From Bacteroidota bacterium (GTDB lineage Bacteria > Bacteroidota > Bacteroidia > Bacteroidales > Paludibacteraceae), in assembly GCA_017860295.1 (NCBI GenBank), contig JAFNAS010000014.1:19562-83561 (forward strand): a DNA stretch of 64,000 nucleotides, in the 5' to 3' direction. Of this stretch, positions 44,124-52,113 are shown piece by piece. Every line of letters begins with the position of its first letter. Positions within the stretch are counted from its first letter, which is position 1. A program made the position numbers and the translations under genes. The notes under the pieces were generated by a model, which ran no database searches, had not been told where the DNA came from, and saw only the letters and a list, made by a program, of their open reading frames with translations.

Positions 44124-44309
44124 TTATAAATCATTCCCGCTTTTTAGGCGTTTTTTTCTTCCTTCTCCGCCACCCGTTTTTAGGCGTTTGCCCATGCCAA
44201 TTCCTAATATTTTTAGTTTTTCGTCATCTGTTGTGATACTACAATTACCCATTTTTCGTCCAGTTCCGGCACCATGTCCTTCTGGGCCTTTTCCATCCAG
44301 CTTAGGCAT
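44124..44309 (-). CDS. Small Gly/Lys-rich protein (DUF5320-like)
   Basis: 61 aa. MPKLDGKGPEGHGAGTGRKMGNC matches the N-terminal motif of the 76-aa paralogue downstream (MPxLxxKGPxGxGxxTGRKxGxC). The conserved Cys at position 23 and the TGRK motif are shared; the rest is basic and Gly-rich. The two genes are likely a tandem duplication inside the operon. Function unknown. Confidence 0.72.
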   Translation of the reverse strand: MPKLDGKGPEGHGAGTGRKMGNCSITTDDEKLKILGIGMGKRLKTGGGEGRKKRLKSGNDL

Positions 44310-44323
44310 ATTACAACGTATAT

Positions 44324-44629
44324 TTAAAATTGTTTGATAATTTCTGAAATGGACTTACCACTATCATTTAACATCTCAATTTGAAGATTATCGAGCAAAG
44401 ATTTGATTTTGCCTCCGAATTCTCCAGCCACAATCTTTTTTACTCCTTTTGAAGCAATAAATTGCACGGCCGCAGGTCCTGCTCCTTCTGAAGATTCTTT
44501 TGCAGGATTGGGGAAGAATTCTGTGCTTTGGGTGTCTGTGTCGAGAATAGCAAAAAAGGCACATCTGCCAAAACGAGAATCAATTAGCGAACTGAGAGTA
44601 TTTCCTTCTGAGGTTATTGCAATTTTCAT
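44324..44629 (-). CDS. NifX/NifB-family (ORP-like) protein
   Basis: 101 aa, single domain. MKIAITSEGNTLSSLIDSRFGRCAFFAILD, the AVQFIASKGVKKIVAGEFGGKIKSLL middle and a C-terminal GKSISEIIKQF are the standard dinitrogenase iron-molybdenum cofactor biosynthesis fold. Unlike the second NifX-like protein of the operon it has no His-rich tail. By family and context it is a candidate ORP homologue that could bind a metal-sulfide cluster. Confidence 0.9.
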   Translation of the reverse strand: MKIAITSEGNTLSSLIDSRFGRCAFFAILDTDTQSTEFFPNPAKESSEGAGPAAVQFIASKGVKKIVAGEFGGKIKSLLDNLQIEMLNDSGKSISEIIKQF

Positions 44630-44650
44630 ATTTAATTAGCGTTTGTTGAG

Positions 44651-45484
44651 TTATATATTTTCTGAATATCCACAATAAAATTGGATTAAATGATTTGTGA
44701 GAATTTGAGATAATGTTATGAATGCATTCTCTCCAGTACAATGTCCCGTAAGAAATATGGTTTTAGGATATTGTGATTGCAAAGCATTCCCTATCGCAGT
44801 TATTTCCGATTCTGATTCATAAAAGATCCCTTTGCGAGGTGTAAGCAGATGAAAACCACCTACTATCCAACTAATAGGTGTTGATATGTTAGTTGTTACA
44901 GTTTCCAATATGTTTTGCAAACCATTATGTGCACACCCTGTATAAACAAAAAGCTTCTCTTTGCCGATAGTAAAGATCAATTCATGATTAAAATCATCTG
45001 ATATGAATTCTCCGTTCCCTTCTTTTCGAAAAAGATTTTTATTACCTAATGGAGTTGCATATTTTGTTGATTGATTAGAATATACATGTATTTTATCTGC
45101 TATTGAAATCTCTTTTTCTACAAAAATGATTCGGTTTCGATAAGCGTCAAGATTAATATTTGCACTAATGCTGTGTAATCTGTCTCGTTTCGAAAAATAA
45201 AGTTGATGTTGAATAGCAGTTGATATTATAATTTTGGCTTTTGTATTTAGTTCTAAGAAATAGGATAATCCTCCTATGTGATCCGAATGTCCGTGAGAAA
45301 TAAACACATAATCTACTTCTTGAAGATTTATATCCAGTTTTTTCGCATTTTGTATGAATACGTCTGACGCTCCGGTATCCAGTAATATTTTGTACTGATC
45401 GGTTTCAAGATAAATGCAAAGTCCATGTTCCGTTTGTAAATCATGACTTATTTTTCTGTTATCTGCTAATACCACTAATCTCAT
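44651..45484 (-). CDS. Metallo-beta-lactamase-fold hydrolase
   Basis: 277 aa. The metal site HGHSDHIGG is intact; TGCAHNGLQNIL and TGHCTGENAF supply the later ligands. This is the subgroup annotated as 7,8-dihydropterin-6-methyl-4-(beta-D-ribofuranosyl)aminobenzene-phosphate synthase-like, which is found with NifX/MinD clusters in anaerobes; that enzymatic name is not proven here. The start codon directly follows the DUF134 stop with no gap. Confidence 0.9.
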   Translation of the reverse strand: MRLVVLADNRKISHDLQTEHGLCIYLETDQYKILLDTGASDVFIQNAKKLDINLQEVDYVFISHGHSDHIGGLSYFLELNTKAKIIISTAIQHQLYFSKRDRLHSISANINLDAYRNRIIFVEKEISIADKIHVYSNQSTKYATPLGNKNLFRKEGNGEFISDDFNHELIFTIGKEKLFVYTGCAHNGLQNILETVTTNISTPISWIVGGFHLLTPRKGIFYESESEITAIGNALQSQYPKTIFLTGHCTGENAFITLSQILTNHLIQFYCGYSENI

Positions 45485-45895
45485 TTAATTTTCATTAATT
45501 GGGGCTAATTCATCGTTACTATAGCTTGTACAGTCCTTACATGGTATGTGATTTTCAATTCCATCAATTAATTTATTACATTTTCGGCAACGATACCACA
45601 TCCGTCCAAAATCAACATTTCCACCTTCAATCACTATCATTTTCCCTTCAACAAATGCTTTGGCAATAGTTTTACGCGCATTTTCATAAATACGAGTCAG
45701 AGTAGGGCGTGATATATTCATTTTTTCAGCAGCTTCTTCCTGAAGTAGCCCTTCATAGTCCAGTAATCGGATTGATTCATATTCGTCATAATGCAAGGTG
45801 ACTTCTTCTGCCATCGATCGGGGAATACCAAAAGGTTTAAACCCCGACATTAAGGGCGGAGATACAATTTTTCGACACTGTTTTGGTCGCGACAT
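45485..45895 (-). CDS. DUF134 family transcriptional regulator
   Basis: 136 aa. Sequence MSRPKQCRKI, FKPFGIPRSM, then a sigma-70 region 4-like helix-turn-helix (DYEGLLQEEAAEKMNISRPTLTRIYENARKTIAKAFVEGK), and a C-terminal zinc-ribbon-like pair (RCRKCNKLIDG ... CKDC). DUF134 proteins are usually encoded with NifX-type and MinD-type genes. As first gene of the operon, behind a perfect palindrome, it is the best candidate for an autoregulator, possibly sensing a metal or redox state through the cysteines. Confidence 0.9.
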   Translation of the reverse strand: MSRPKQCRKIVSPPLMSGFKPFGIPRSMAEEVTLHYDEYESIRLLDYEGLLQEEAAEKMNISRPTLTRIYENARKTIAKAFVEGKMIVIEGGNVDFGRMWYRCRKCNKLIDGIENHIPCKDCTSYSNDELAPINEN

Positions 45896-45929
45896 AAATT
45901 TGTTCTTTAGAATAACGAAATTGATGCAA

Positions 45930-45972
45930 CAAAGATAGGCATTATTATGAACATTTGTTCATAATAATGCCT
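45930..45972 (-). promoter_or_regulatory. Promoter and 17-bp palindromic operator of the ORP-like operon
   Basis: On the minus strand a -7 element TATCTTTG (45937 to 45930) is abutted upstream by a perfect inverted repeat: AGGCATTATTATGAACA (45937-45953), two-base centre, TGTTCATAATAATGCCT (45956-45972). The palindrome fills the space where the -33 box should be, and no TTTG is present there. It is likely the binding site of a dimeric regulator, probably the DUF134 protein 35 bp downstream. Confidence 0.8.
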
Positions 45973-46028
45973 GTTTTGTTTACCAAAAAGATTGTATGAA
46001 AGAAAAGAGGGGAGATGAGCAGCAAACC

Positions 46029-46064
46029 TATATCCAACAAATTATATTCAATTTGTTGGATATA
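46029..46064. repeat. Perfect 15-bp inverted repeat between operons
   Basis: TATATCCAACAAATT (46029-46043), loop ATATTC, AATTTGTTGGATATA (46050-46064). It follows the metY reading frame by 62 bp on the minus strand. No T run, so it could be a weak terminator or a second regulator site. Confidence 0.65.
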
Positions 46065-46125
46065 GCTTATAGCCAGCCCAAAATAAGTAATGCGCGAAAT
46101 GAAATATTCGAAGGTTCTACTGTTG

Positions 46126-47413
46126 TCAATAAGCCGACTTTAGAGCTTGCTGTATGTCGATTATAATGTCGTCGGCATTTTCAATTCCCACCGAAAAACG
46201 GATCAAGTCGGGAGCAACGCCGGCAGCAATCAACTGTTCGTCGGAAAGTTGTCTGTGGGTGTGACTGGCAGGATGTAGCACCGAAGTACGGGCATCAGCT
46301 ACGTGGGTAACAATGGCTGCCAGTTGCAGGTTGTCCATAAATCGGATAGAGTTGTCACGTCCTCCTTTTAGTCCAAAAGTTAGCACACCGCACGACCCGT
46401 TGGGAAGGTATTTTCTCCCAAGTTCATAATATTTATCCTCCTTTAGTCCGCAATAATGTATCCATGCAACTCGTTTATCATGTTGCAATAATTCAGCCAC
46501 TTTTTGTGCATTTTCACAATGCCGTAGCATGCGTAAATGTAAAGTTTCCAATCCCAAATTGATTAGAAACGCGTTGTTAGGCGGACTGGATAGAACCTAA
46601 GTCTCTCATGAGTTGTACGGTGGCTTTAGTAATGTATGCCATTTTTCCAAAACTTTGGGTATAAATTAATCCATGGTAAGAATCATCGGGTGTGGTGAGT
46701 CCTGGAAATTTATTTTTATTCCCATCCCAATCGAAATTTCCGCTATCCACGATAACCCCGCCTACCGTACTGGCATGTCCATCCATGTATTTTGTCGTTG
46801 AATGAATGACAATGTCTGCACCCCATTCAAATGGGCGGCAGTTGATAGGGGTGGCAAAAGTGTTATCAACAATTAAAGGAATTCCCTGTTTGTGTGCAAT
46901 TTTTGCCATTTTTTCAATGTCTAAGACAGCCAGTCCGGGATTGGCAATCATCTCCGAAAACAGTGCTTTCGTATTGGGTTTGAAGGCAGATAGAATCTCT
47001 CTTTCTGGAGCATCCTGATCGATAAATGTGACTTCGATTCCTAATTTTTTTAGGGTAACGGCAAAAAGATTAAAAGTCCCGCCGTAAATTGCGGAGGTGC
47101 TTACGAAATGATCGCCGGCAGAACAGATGTTGAAGATGGAATAAAATGTAGCGGCTTGCCCTGATGAGGTGAGCATGGCACCAACACCACCTTCAAGTGC
47201 TGCTATTTTGGCTGCTACTGCATCATTAGTGGGGTTTTGCAAACGAGTATAAAAATATCCGTTTTCTTCCAGATCGAACAGTTTTCCCATTTGTTCGCTT
47301 GTGTCGTACTTGAAGGTCGTACTCTGATAAATAGGAAGAACACGCGGTTCTCCTTTTTTCGGTTGCCAACCACCTTGTATGCAAATGGTTTCTAAATTTT
47401 GTTTTGGTTTCAT
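46126..47413 (-). pseudogene. metY: O-acetylhomoserine sulfhydrylase, broken by a frameshift
   Basis: A PLP enzyme of the Cys/Met metabolism family in two frames. The first (47413-46577) carries the TTFKYDTSEQMGKLFDLEENGYFYTR opening, YGGTFNLFAVTLKKLGIEVTF, the PLP lysine in HSTTKYMDGH, and stops after MRDLGSIQSA. The second (46557-46126) resumes with NAFLINLGLETLHLRM and runs to the normal C-terminus. A 1-base shift near 46560-46570 separates them. It would make homocysteine from O-acetylhomoserine and sulfide. Catalytic residues are all in the first part, but the missing C-terminal domain should inactivate it unless this is a sequencing error. Confidence 0.87.
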
Positions 47414-47414
47414 A

Positions 47415-48578
47415 TCAGGCTTGGTATTTTAGTAAATGGAGTGTGTCTATATGTAAAATATTATTGATTTCAGTCTGATCGGATGTCTCCGTCTCAGAAA
47501 AAACAAAGGCAAGAATATTTAGTTTTGAATTATTTACGGCTCTTATTTCCAGATGTTTGTGAAATAATTTTTTTAGCTTGTTTATATCCAATTGTTTGTC
47601 ATTGACCTCTTCTGGCTTCTCAAAAATAGAGAAACAGAATGTTGTGTTTTCTTTCCCATTCCACATGGACGTATAGTCTGGTATTGTTGATTCAAAGAAA
47701 TAACTCAACGGATGTTTGCCTGTAATATGACAGTGTAATTCGTTCAGACATAAACCCGCAAAACGTAGAGGGTTAATTTCGATCGGAACAATGCGATTTC
47801 TCTCATCCACCCGTAATTCGATATGAACGGGAATGTTATCTAATTTCAATACGTTGTTTAACCGCGAGATGTGTTCCGTAAACACGGACAGGTAGTTGTC
47901 AAATAGAACTTTATTGGTATAATAAAGCCGGTCACTGACATCTTTTCCGGACGAAAACGGATGCTCGAAGATATTGATGATGACCGGATCGAAATTCTTA
48001 AAGTAAAGATCAATTGCAAACTCGCGTCCCTGAATGTACGACTCCAGAATAAAGGAAGAATCTTTTACGACATCATCCGGAAAACTATTGGCTTGTCTCA
48101 CAAAATTCCGATGAATATCTGTTATTGCATTTTCCCAATCTATTTTATCGGTTATGGTGTATACTCCGGCACTTAAAAACCCTACAGAAGGTTTTAATAC
48201 TGCAGGTAATGCAATAGTGGAAATATCGAATTCGGCTAAATTGGCGTAACTGATTTCCAAAAAACAGAGATCTTCGTAAATGCAACTGCTAGCTCGTCGA
48301 AAAGCCGCTTTGTCTTTCATCAAAGATACCTTCTCGGTTAATTTGTCATCCCCTAATGTTTTGTAGATCCAATCCAGAGCATATTCGGATACGGTGTATA
48401 ATTTGGGGTAATCAGAGTTTCGATAAAGCTGGATAAAATCTGTCTCTTCTATAACATTTAAGTTGGAATTGGTAGACAATGTCCTTCGTACGAAATTATT
48501 GCTTAATATCGGGATCTTCGTCTTTTCAAGAAAGTCTACTAATGTTTGAGAGATATAAGGTTCTTCTAATAGGATCAT
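47415..48578 (-). CDS. ATP-grasp domain protein
   Basis: 387 aa. ATP-grasp features: ALPAVLKPSVGFLSAGVYTI (Lys and small-residue loop for ATP), SFILESYIQGREFAIDLYF, and the metal site VHIELRVDERNRIVPIEINPLRFAG. The fold joins a carboxylate to an amine or thiol using ATP; the substrates are unknown. It ends 1 bp before the metY start, so the pair is translationally linked. Several residues differ from carbamoyl-phosphate-synthase-type relatives, and the C-terminal 70 residues look family-specific. Confidence 0.8.
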   Translation of the reverse strand: MILLEEPYISQTLVDFLEKTKIPILSNNFVRRTLSTNSNLNVIEETDFIQLYRNSDYPKLYTVSEYALDWIYKTLGDDKLTEKVSLMKDKAAFRRASSCIYEDLCFLEISYANLAEFDISTIALPAVLKPSVGFLSAGVYTITDKIDWENAITDIHRNFVRQANSFPDDVVKDSSFILESYIQGREFAIDLYFKNFDPVIINIFEHPFSSGKDVSDRLYYTNKVLFDNYLSVFTEHISRLNNVLKLDNIPVHIELRVDERNRIVPIEINPLRFAGLCLNELHCHITGKHPLSYFFESTIPDYTSMWNGKENTTFCFSIFEKPEEVNDKQLDINKLKKLFHKHLEIRAVNNSKLNILAFVFSETETSDQTEINNILHIDTLHLLKYQA

Positions 48579-48668
48579 TTTAATATGTGATTATTAGTTT
48601 TTTATAGTAATGTGTCTGATGTGTTAATACGTCGATAGCATTTTTTGTGTGAGATTCGATTCCGTTGC

Positions 48669-49397
48669 TCATTTTCCCTGGATTAACCCGATAAATAACG
48701 TAGCGGTCAGCAGCGAACCTATAATGATGCAAAGAATAATAAGCAACATCGTAATATATTTAGAATTGGGTTTGGTGTCTTTATGCAAATCGCGCATAAA
48801 ATATTCTTTAAAGAAAAGATACAAAGCAGGTACCGAAGCACTGGCCAGCAAAAAATCTTCAGGAATATTGAAAAAATAGGTTTTGGATATGGCAATAATA
48901 GACCAATGGCCGAGGAAAAGCACAATATACATATTAATGTTTTCTGAAAACATTAATAGCAACCCAATTGTAAATACGGCTACAGAGCAAGGCATCACGG
49001 GTGAAGTAATGCTGGGAAACGACAAGCCTCGGGCCAACGAGATGGCCGGATAGATAAAAGGCATAACTATGAGAAAATATGCCAGAATATCATGTTTGTG
49101 CGACCGGGTGAAGGTAGTGTGCCCTTTTATTGTGTCCCAAATCCATAAACAGGCAATAATGCCCCAAAATAGAGCAAGAATATTGTTGTATTTTCGTTCT
49201 TCACAATAGATTAAATAATAAACAATTGCGATCCATGAATTTAGAACGATCAGGTATATTTTCATGGCGAGTTTTGTTCTCTGTCCCGGCTTGGTGATTA
49301 AGCGGGCAGTTAAAATAACTCCGATAATAACAAGAATTACCTGATATATCCATGTTGCATTGTTGTAATTAGCAATAGTTCTCCAAAAGACCTCCAT
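48669..49397 (-). CDS. DUF6064 family membrane protein
   Basis: 242 aa with about eight hydrophobic helices. MEVFWRTIANYNNATWIYQVILVIIGVILT and NSWIAIVYYLIYCEERKYNNILALFWGIIACLWIWD fit DUF6064. A short signature, PCSVAVFTIGLLL, recurs in the family. It resides in the inner membrane; function is not known. It is 8 bp after the exporter subunit gene on the same strand. Confidence 0.78.
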   Translation of the reverse strand: MEVFWRTIANYNNATWIYQVILVIIGVILTARLITKPGQRTKLAMKIYLIVLNSWIAIVYYLIYCEERKYNNILALFWGIIACLWIWDTIKGHTTFTRSHKHDILAYFLIVMPFIYPAISLARGLSFPSITSPVMPCSVAVFTIGLLLMFSENINMYIVLFLGHWSIIAISKTYFFNIPEDFLLASASVPALYLFFKEYFMRDLHKDTKPNSKYITMLLIILCIIIGSLLTATLFIGLIQGK

Positions 49398-49405
49398 ATA
49401 ATAAT

Positions 49406-49897
49406 TTAGTTTTTATGTCGTGTTAATGAAAATGCTTTACGGTGGAAGATGAACATGGGAATGGTTGCTCCAATGGCTAATAAGAAAATTACAGTGATAG
49501 CTACCATTCCGTTTGAAAAAAACATCTCCATATATTTCGCTTTCAAAACGGGCTCATTCATATTTTGCAGAAACATGATTTGCGCAAAAACTGTGTTGTA
49601 GGCAAATTTCCCCGGAATCATCGGAAGTAAAGCCGGAATGTAAATCACGGTCATCGGGCAGTATATTTTACCACCCAGCCATAGGCTTCCGAACCCGATA
49701 ACTAAAGCGCTGATGAGCGAAGCCGTTGCAATATCGATTCCTGCGTAATTCATTAGACAAAATCGACACGCATGTCCTATTGCAGCAAGCAATGCAATGG
49801 ATTTAAACGCCCTCATCGGTGGATCGGATATTGCTCCAAAACCGATAGCTGCGATTGCGGCAAAAAAGCCGTCGGATAAAATGTTAATTAATATCAT
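49406..49897 (-). CDS. Threonine/serine exporter ThrE, C-terminal half (YjjB-like)
   Basis: 163 aa with about five membrane segments. Matches the ThrE_2/DUF3815 half: FGAISDPPMRAF, CRFCLMNYAGIDIATASLISALVIG, and VIYIPALLPMIPGKFAYNT. It pairs with the ThrE N-terminal half encoded directly upstream; the start overlaps that gene's stop by 4 bp. The two together should form an amino-acid (threonine/serine) or dicarboxylate exporter in the inner membrane. Confidence 0.87.
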   Translation of the reverse strand: MILINILSDGFFAAIAAIGFGAISDPPMRAFKSIALLAAIGHACRFCLMNYAGIDIATASLISALVIGFGSLWLGGKIYCPMTVIYIPALLPMIPGKFAYNTVFAQIMFLQNMNEPVLKAKYMEMFFSNGMVAITVIFLLAIGATIPMFIFHRKAFSLTRHKN

Positions 49898-50658
49898 ATC
49901 AAACTGTCACGGACTAAAAACAAAGTAATAGAAAGTCCTATTGCAATACAAATTATCAATAAAAATGCGCTGGTCAGTCTGCTAATTCCTGTGAGCGTAT
50001 GTCCTTCCACAATGTCAATCACTCCATTGATAAGGGGAACGCCAGGAATTAAATAGAGCACACTGGTAGCAATGGCAATATCGGACGTGATGTTGAAAAT
50101 AAGCGCAGTAGATGCCAATAGTGAAGCAATAAATGAAGACGCAATAAACACAATATAGTGGTTGATATGTTTGTGTAACATTTGCGTACGTACAAAAAAA
50201 CCAACAACAGTGGCAGAAAATACGATGGCCATCGAGATCCAGTCACCTCCGAAAAGTTTACAAAACGAGGCATTAGCAAAACCTACCAGAAGCAGAACAA
50301 AAAGAGGATCAATTCTTGATTTGGAGATAATGGCATTATATTTTGTTTCTAACAGTTCAAACGGTAGTTTCTGATCAATTGCTTCCCAACTCAGAGCACT
50401 GAGCTCGGAATTATGTTCAAAACTGATTGGTAGAGCCGGAATTTCTACTACTTCGCTAAACGTGTGGTGTGTCTCTTTGTGAAGTAGCGTTAGAATCATG
50501 CTTTTCTGGAAGACACTGATATTTATTGCAAAGTTCAATGATTCGCTAACCCGTTTGGTGTTGCGGACTACCCGGGATGTATGAATGCCACAGCCCATCA
50601 GATGAGCCGCATAAGTTGCCACAAACGTTGCTTGTTGCTGTGGTGTTGCGCAGACCAT
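49894..50658 (-). CDS. Threonine/serine exporter ThrE, N-terminal half (YjjP-like)
   Basis: 254 aa. A soluble N-terminal part (about 1-125; LMGCGIHTSRVVRNTKRVSESL is the family start) is followed by five membrane helices, with the conserved VLYLIPGVPLINGVIDIVEG motif. The split into two coupled genes is the common Bacteroidetes form (yjjP/yjjB of E. coli). Substrate specificity cannot be read from sequence. Confidence 0.87.
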   Translation of the reverse strand: MVCATPQQQATFVATYAAHLMGCGIHTSRVVRNTKRVSESLNFAINISVFQKSMILTLLHKETHHTFSEVVEIPALPISFEHNSELSALSWEAIDQKLPFELLETKYNAIISKSRIDPLFVLLLVGFANASFCKLFGGDWISMAIVFSATVVGFFVRTQMLHKHINHYIVFIASSFIASLLASTALIFNITSDIAIATSVLYLIPGVPLINGVIDIVEGHTLTGISRLTSAFLLIICIAIGLSITLFLVRDSLI

Positions 50659-50707
50659 AATGTTTTTATTTGTTATTTAGAAAGCTGAAGAACAAAAATC
50701 TGCTTTG

Positions 50708-51940
50708 TCAGAATATGTAGCTGATAGTGGCTAATAAGCGATGGTTGTTTACCGTGTAAGCGTTATTGACCCGTCCATCGGCTCTTATAGTTCCATATTT
50801 CCCGGAAGTCAATTCACATTCTAATCCTAATTTGATGTTGCGTGCGTTGTATGAAACGTGGGGTGATATTCGGTATAAACGGTCTAATAAATCTTGACTG
50901 GTTTGATAGAAGCCATTACCATAAGCGATAAATTTGCCCCCGGCATCAGCCAATAGATCTTTGTTGGTGCCTAAGTTTTGCGATAACCCTCCGAAAATAC
51001 CCACTTGTATTTTAGTCCCATACACCACATTTACCCATGACGACAGTGTATTGAAGTTAGTATAGGTAGCTTCTTTGTATTTCGCGTCCGTATTGCATGC
51101 GCCATAGCCACCGATCATCTGGTGGTCGCTCATATTTTGTCCATACAACATTTTTGCTTTGATTTGCAACGACTTGGTACCATATTGTCCGAAAGCTGCG
51201 GTACTTACAGAAGTGATTCGTTGATGATTCACCTTGATAGTTTTTGTATCACATCCGGCTCCAACGGTAACATTCCCTGTCGTATTTTCTATAGAGGCAA
51301 ACAAGTCCGGTATGATTGCATTTTTCATATAACTTACACTTGATCCGTTTGGTCCTTGCGACATGTATTGCATTTGATATGTAGCGGCCATTGTTAGTGA
51401 AAAACCGGCACCAAGCAATTTCTTCAATCTGATTTGAGGACTACGATTGAAGGGCTGAAACGGAGCCCCTGTGTTGAGCGACGGAATTGTTGGCGATACA
51501 CAGGTAAACAGTGGATGCCATGTTTGACCGATCAGCAATTCCGTTCTCTTCCAGTTCAGTTTGAGGTAAGCCTGACGCAACCGAACAACATAATAGTTGG
51601 TGGAAAAGCCGGAGAAATCGCATTCAATCTTTCCCGTTGTTTTTGCATCGAATACGGTAGAGCTCGTAAAATCAATTCCCAGACGGGTAGCTATGCTCAA
51701 CATCTCAGCATTAGCCGTCGCATTCTTATCTTCTCCCAGCGAATTCTGTTCTTTGGGTTTGGGGATAATGCTGAATAAACCGTCTTGAGCTTCGACATTT
51801 TGCCTGCTGTTATAGTAAAAATCATTTCGGATAAATCCATATAACTTATAATTTACATTGGGTTCAGCTGCAAAGAGGCTGGATGTAAAATATAACAGTG
51901 AGGTGCAAAGAAAAATTTTAGAACGTGAATATATTTTCAT
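50708..51940 (-). CDS. DcaP-like / porin-type outer-membrane beta-barrel protein
   Basis: 410 aa. The signal peptide ends FAAEP; the mature start LYGFIRNDFYYNSRQNVEA is typical of the porin-like DcaP superfamily. Alternating hydrophobic strands and a terminal aromatic (ATISYIF) mark an outer-membrane barrel, with a conserved WHPLF/P segment. It would form a diffusion channel. In this place it could serve the AspT-type transporter encoded on the other side of a 173-bp spacer; the ligand is unknown. Confidence 0.75.
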   Translation of the reverse strand: MKIYSRSKIFLCTSLLYFTSSLFAAEPNVNYKLYGFIRNDFYYNSRQNVEAQDGLFSIIPKPKEQNSLGEDKNATANAEMLSIATRLGIDFTSSTVFDAKTTGKIECDFSGFSTNYYVVRLRQAYLKLNWKRTELLIGQTWHPLFTCVSPTIPSLNTGAPFQPFNRSPQIRLKKLLGAGFSLTMAATYQMQYMSQGPNGSSVSYMKNAIIPDLFASIENTTGNVTVGAGCDTKTIKVNHQRITSVSTAAFGQYGTKSLQIKAKMLYGQNMSDHQMIGGYGACNTDAKYKEATYTNFNTLSSWVNVVYGTKIQVGIFGGLSQNLGTNKDLLADAGGKFIAYGNGFYQTSQDLLDRLYRISPHVSYNARNIKLGLECELTSGKYGTIRADGRVNNAYTVNNHRLLATISYIF

Positions 51941-52028
51941 TATTAAATAGATCGGTGATTTATATTGAAATAACGATATGCTCGTCTTGTATTCTGTCTT
52001 ATGTTAGGCTTTTAGTCTATTCTTCTTA

Positions 52029-52076
52029 TTGCCCACTCGAAACTTCCTCAAAATCGGGACGATTCGGAGTGGGCAA
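52029..52076 (-). promoter_or_regulatory. Hairpin upstream of the porin-like gene
   Basis: TTGCCCACTC (52029-52038) pairs with GAGTGGGCAA (52067-52076), extended by GAA/TTC with one bulged base. It lies in the 173-bp spacer between the AspT-type and porin-like genes on the minus strand and lacks a T run. Likely a leader structure of the porin-like mRNA or a weak terminator. Confidence 0.55.
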
Positions 52077-52113
52077 AATGGAAAGTCAGGATGACCTCAA
52101 TAATTCAATGTTG

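Noticed and set aside
42575..44629. Nitrogenase cofactor genes
   Set aside because: The NifX-like proteins have no nifHDK, nifE, nifN or full-length nifB nearby; the neighbours fit an ORP-like cluster instead.
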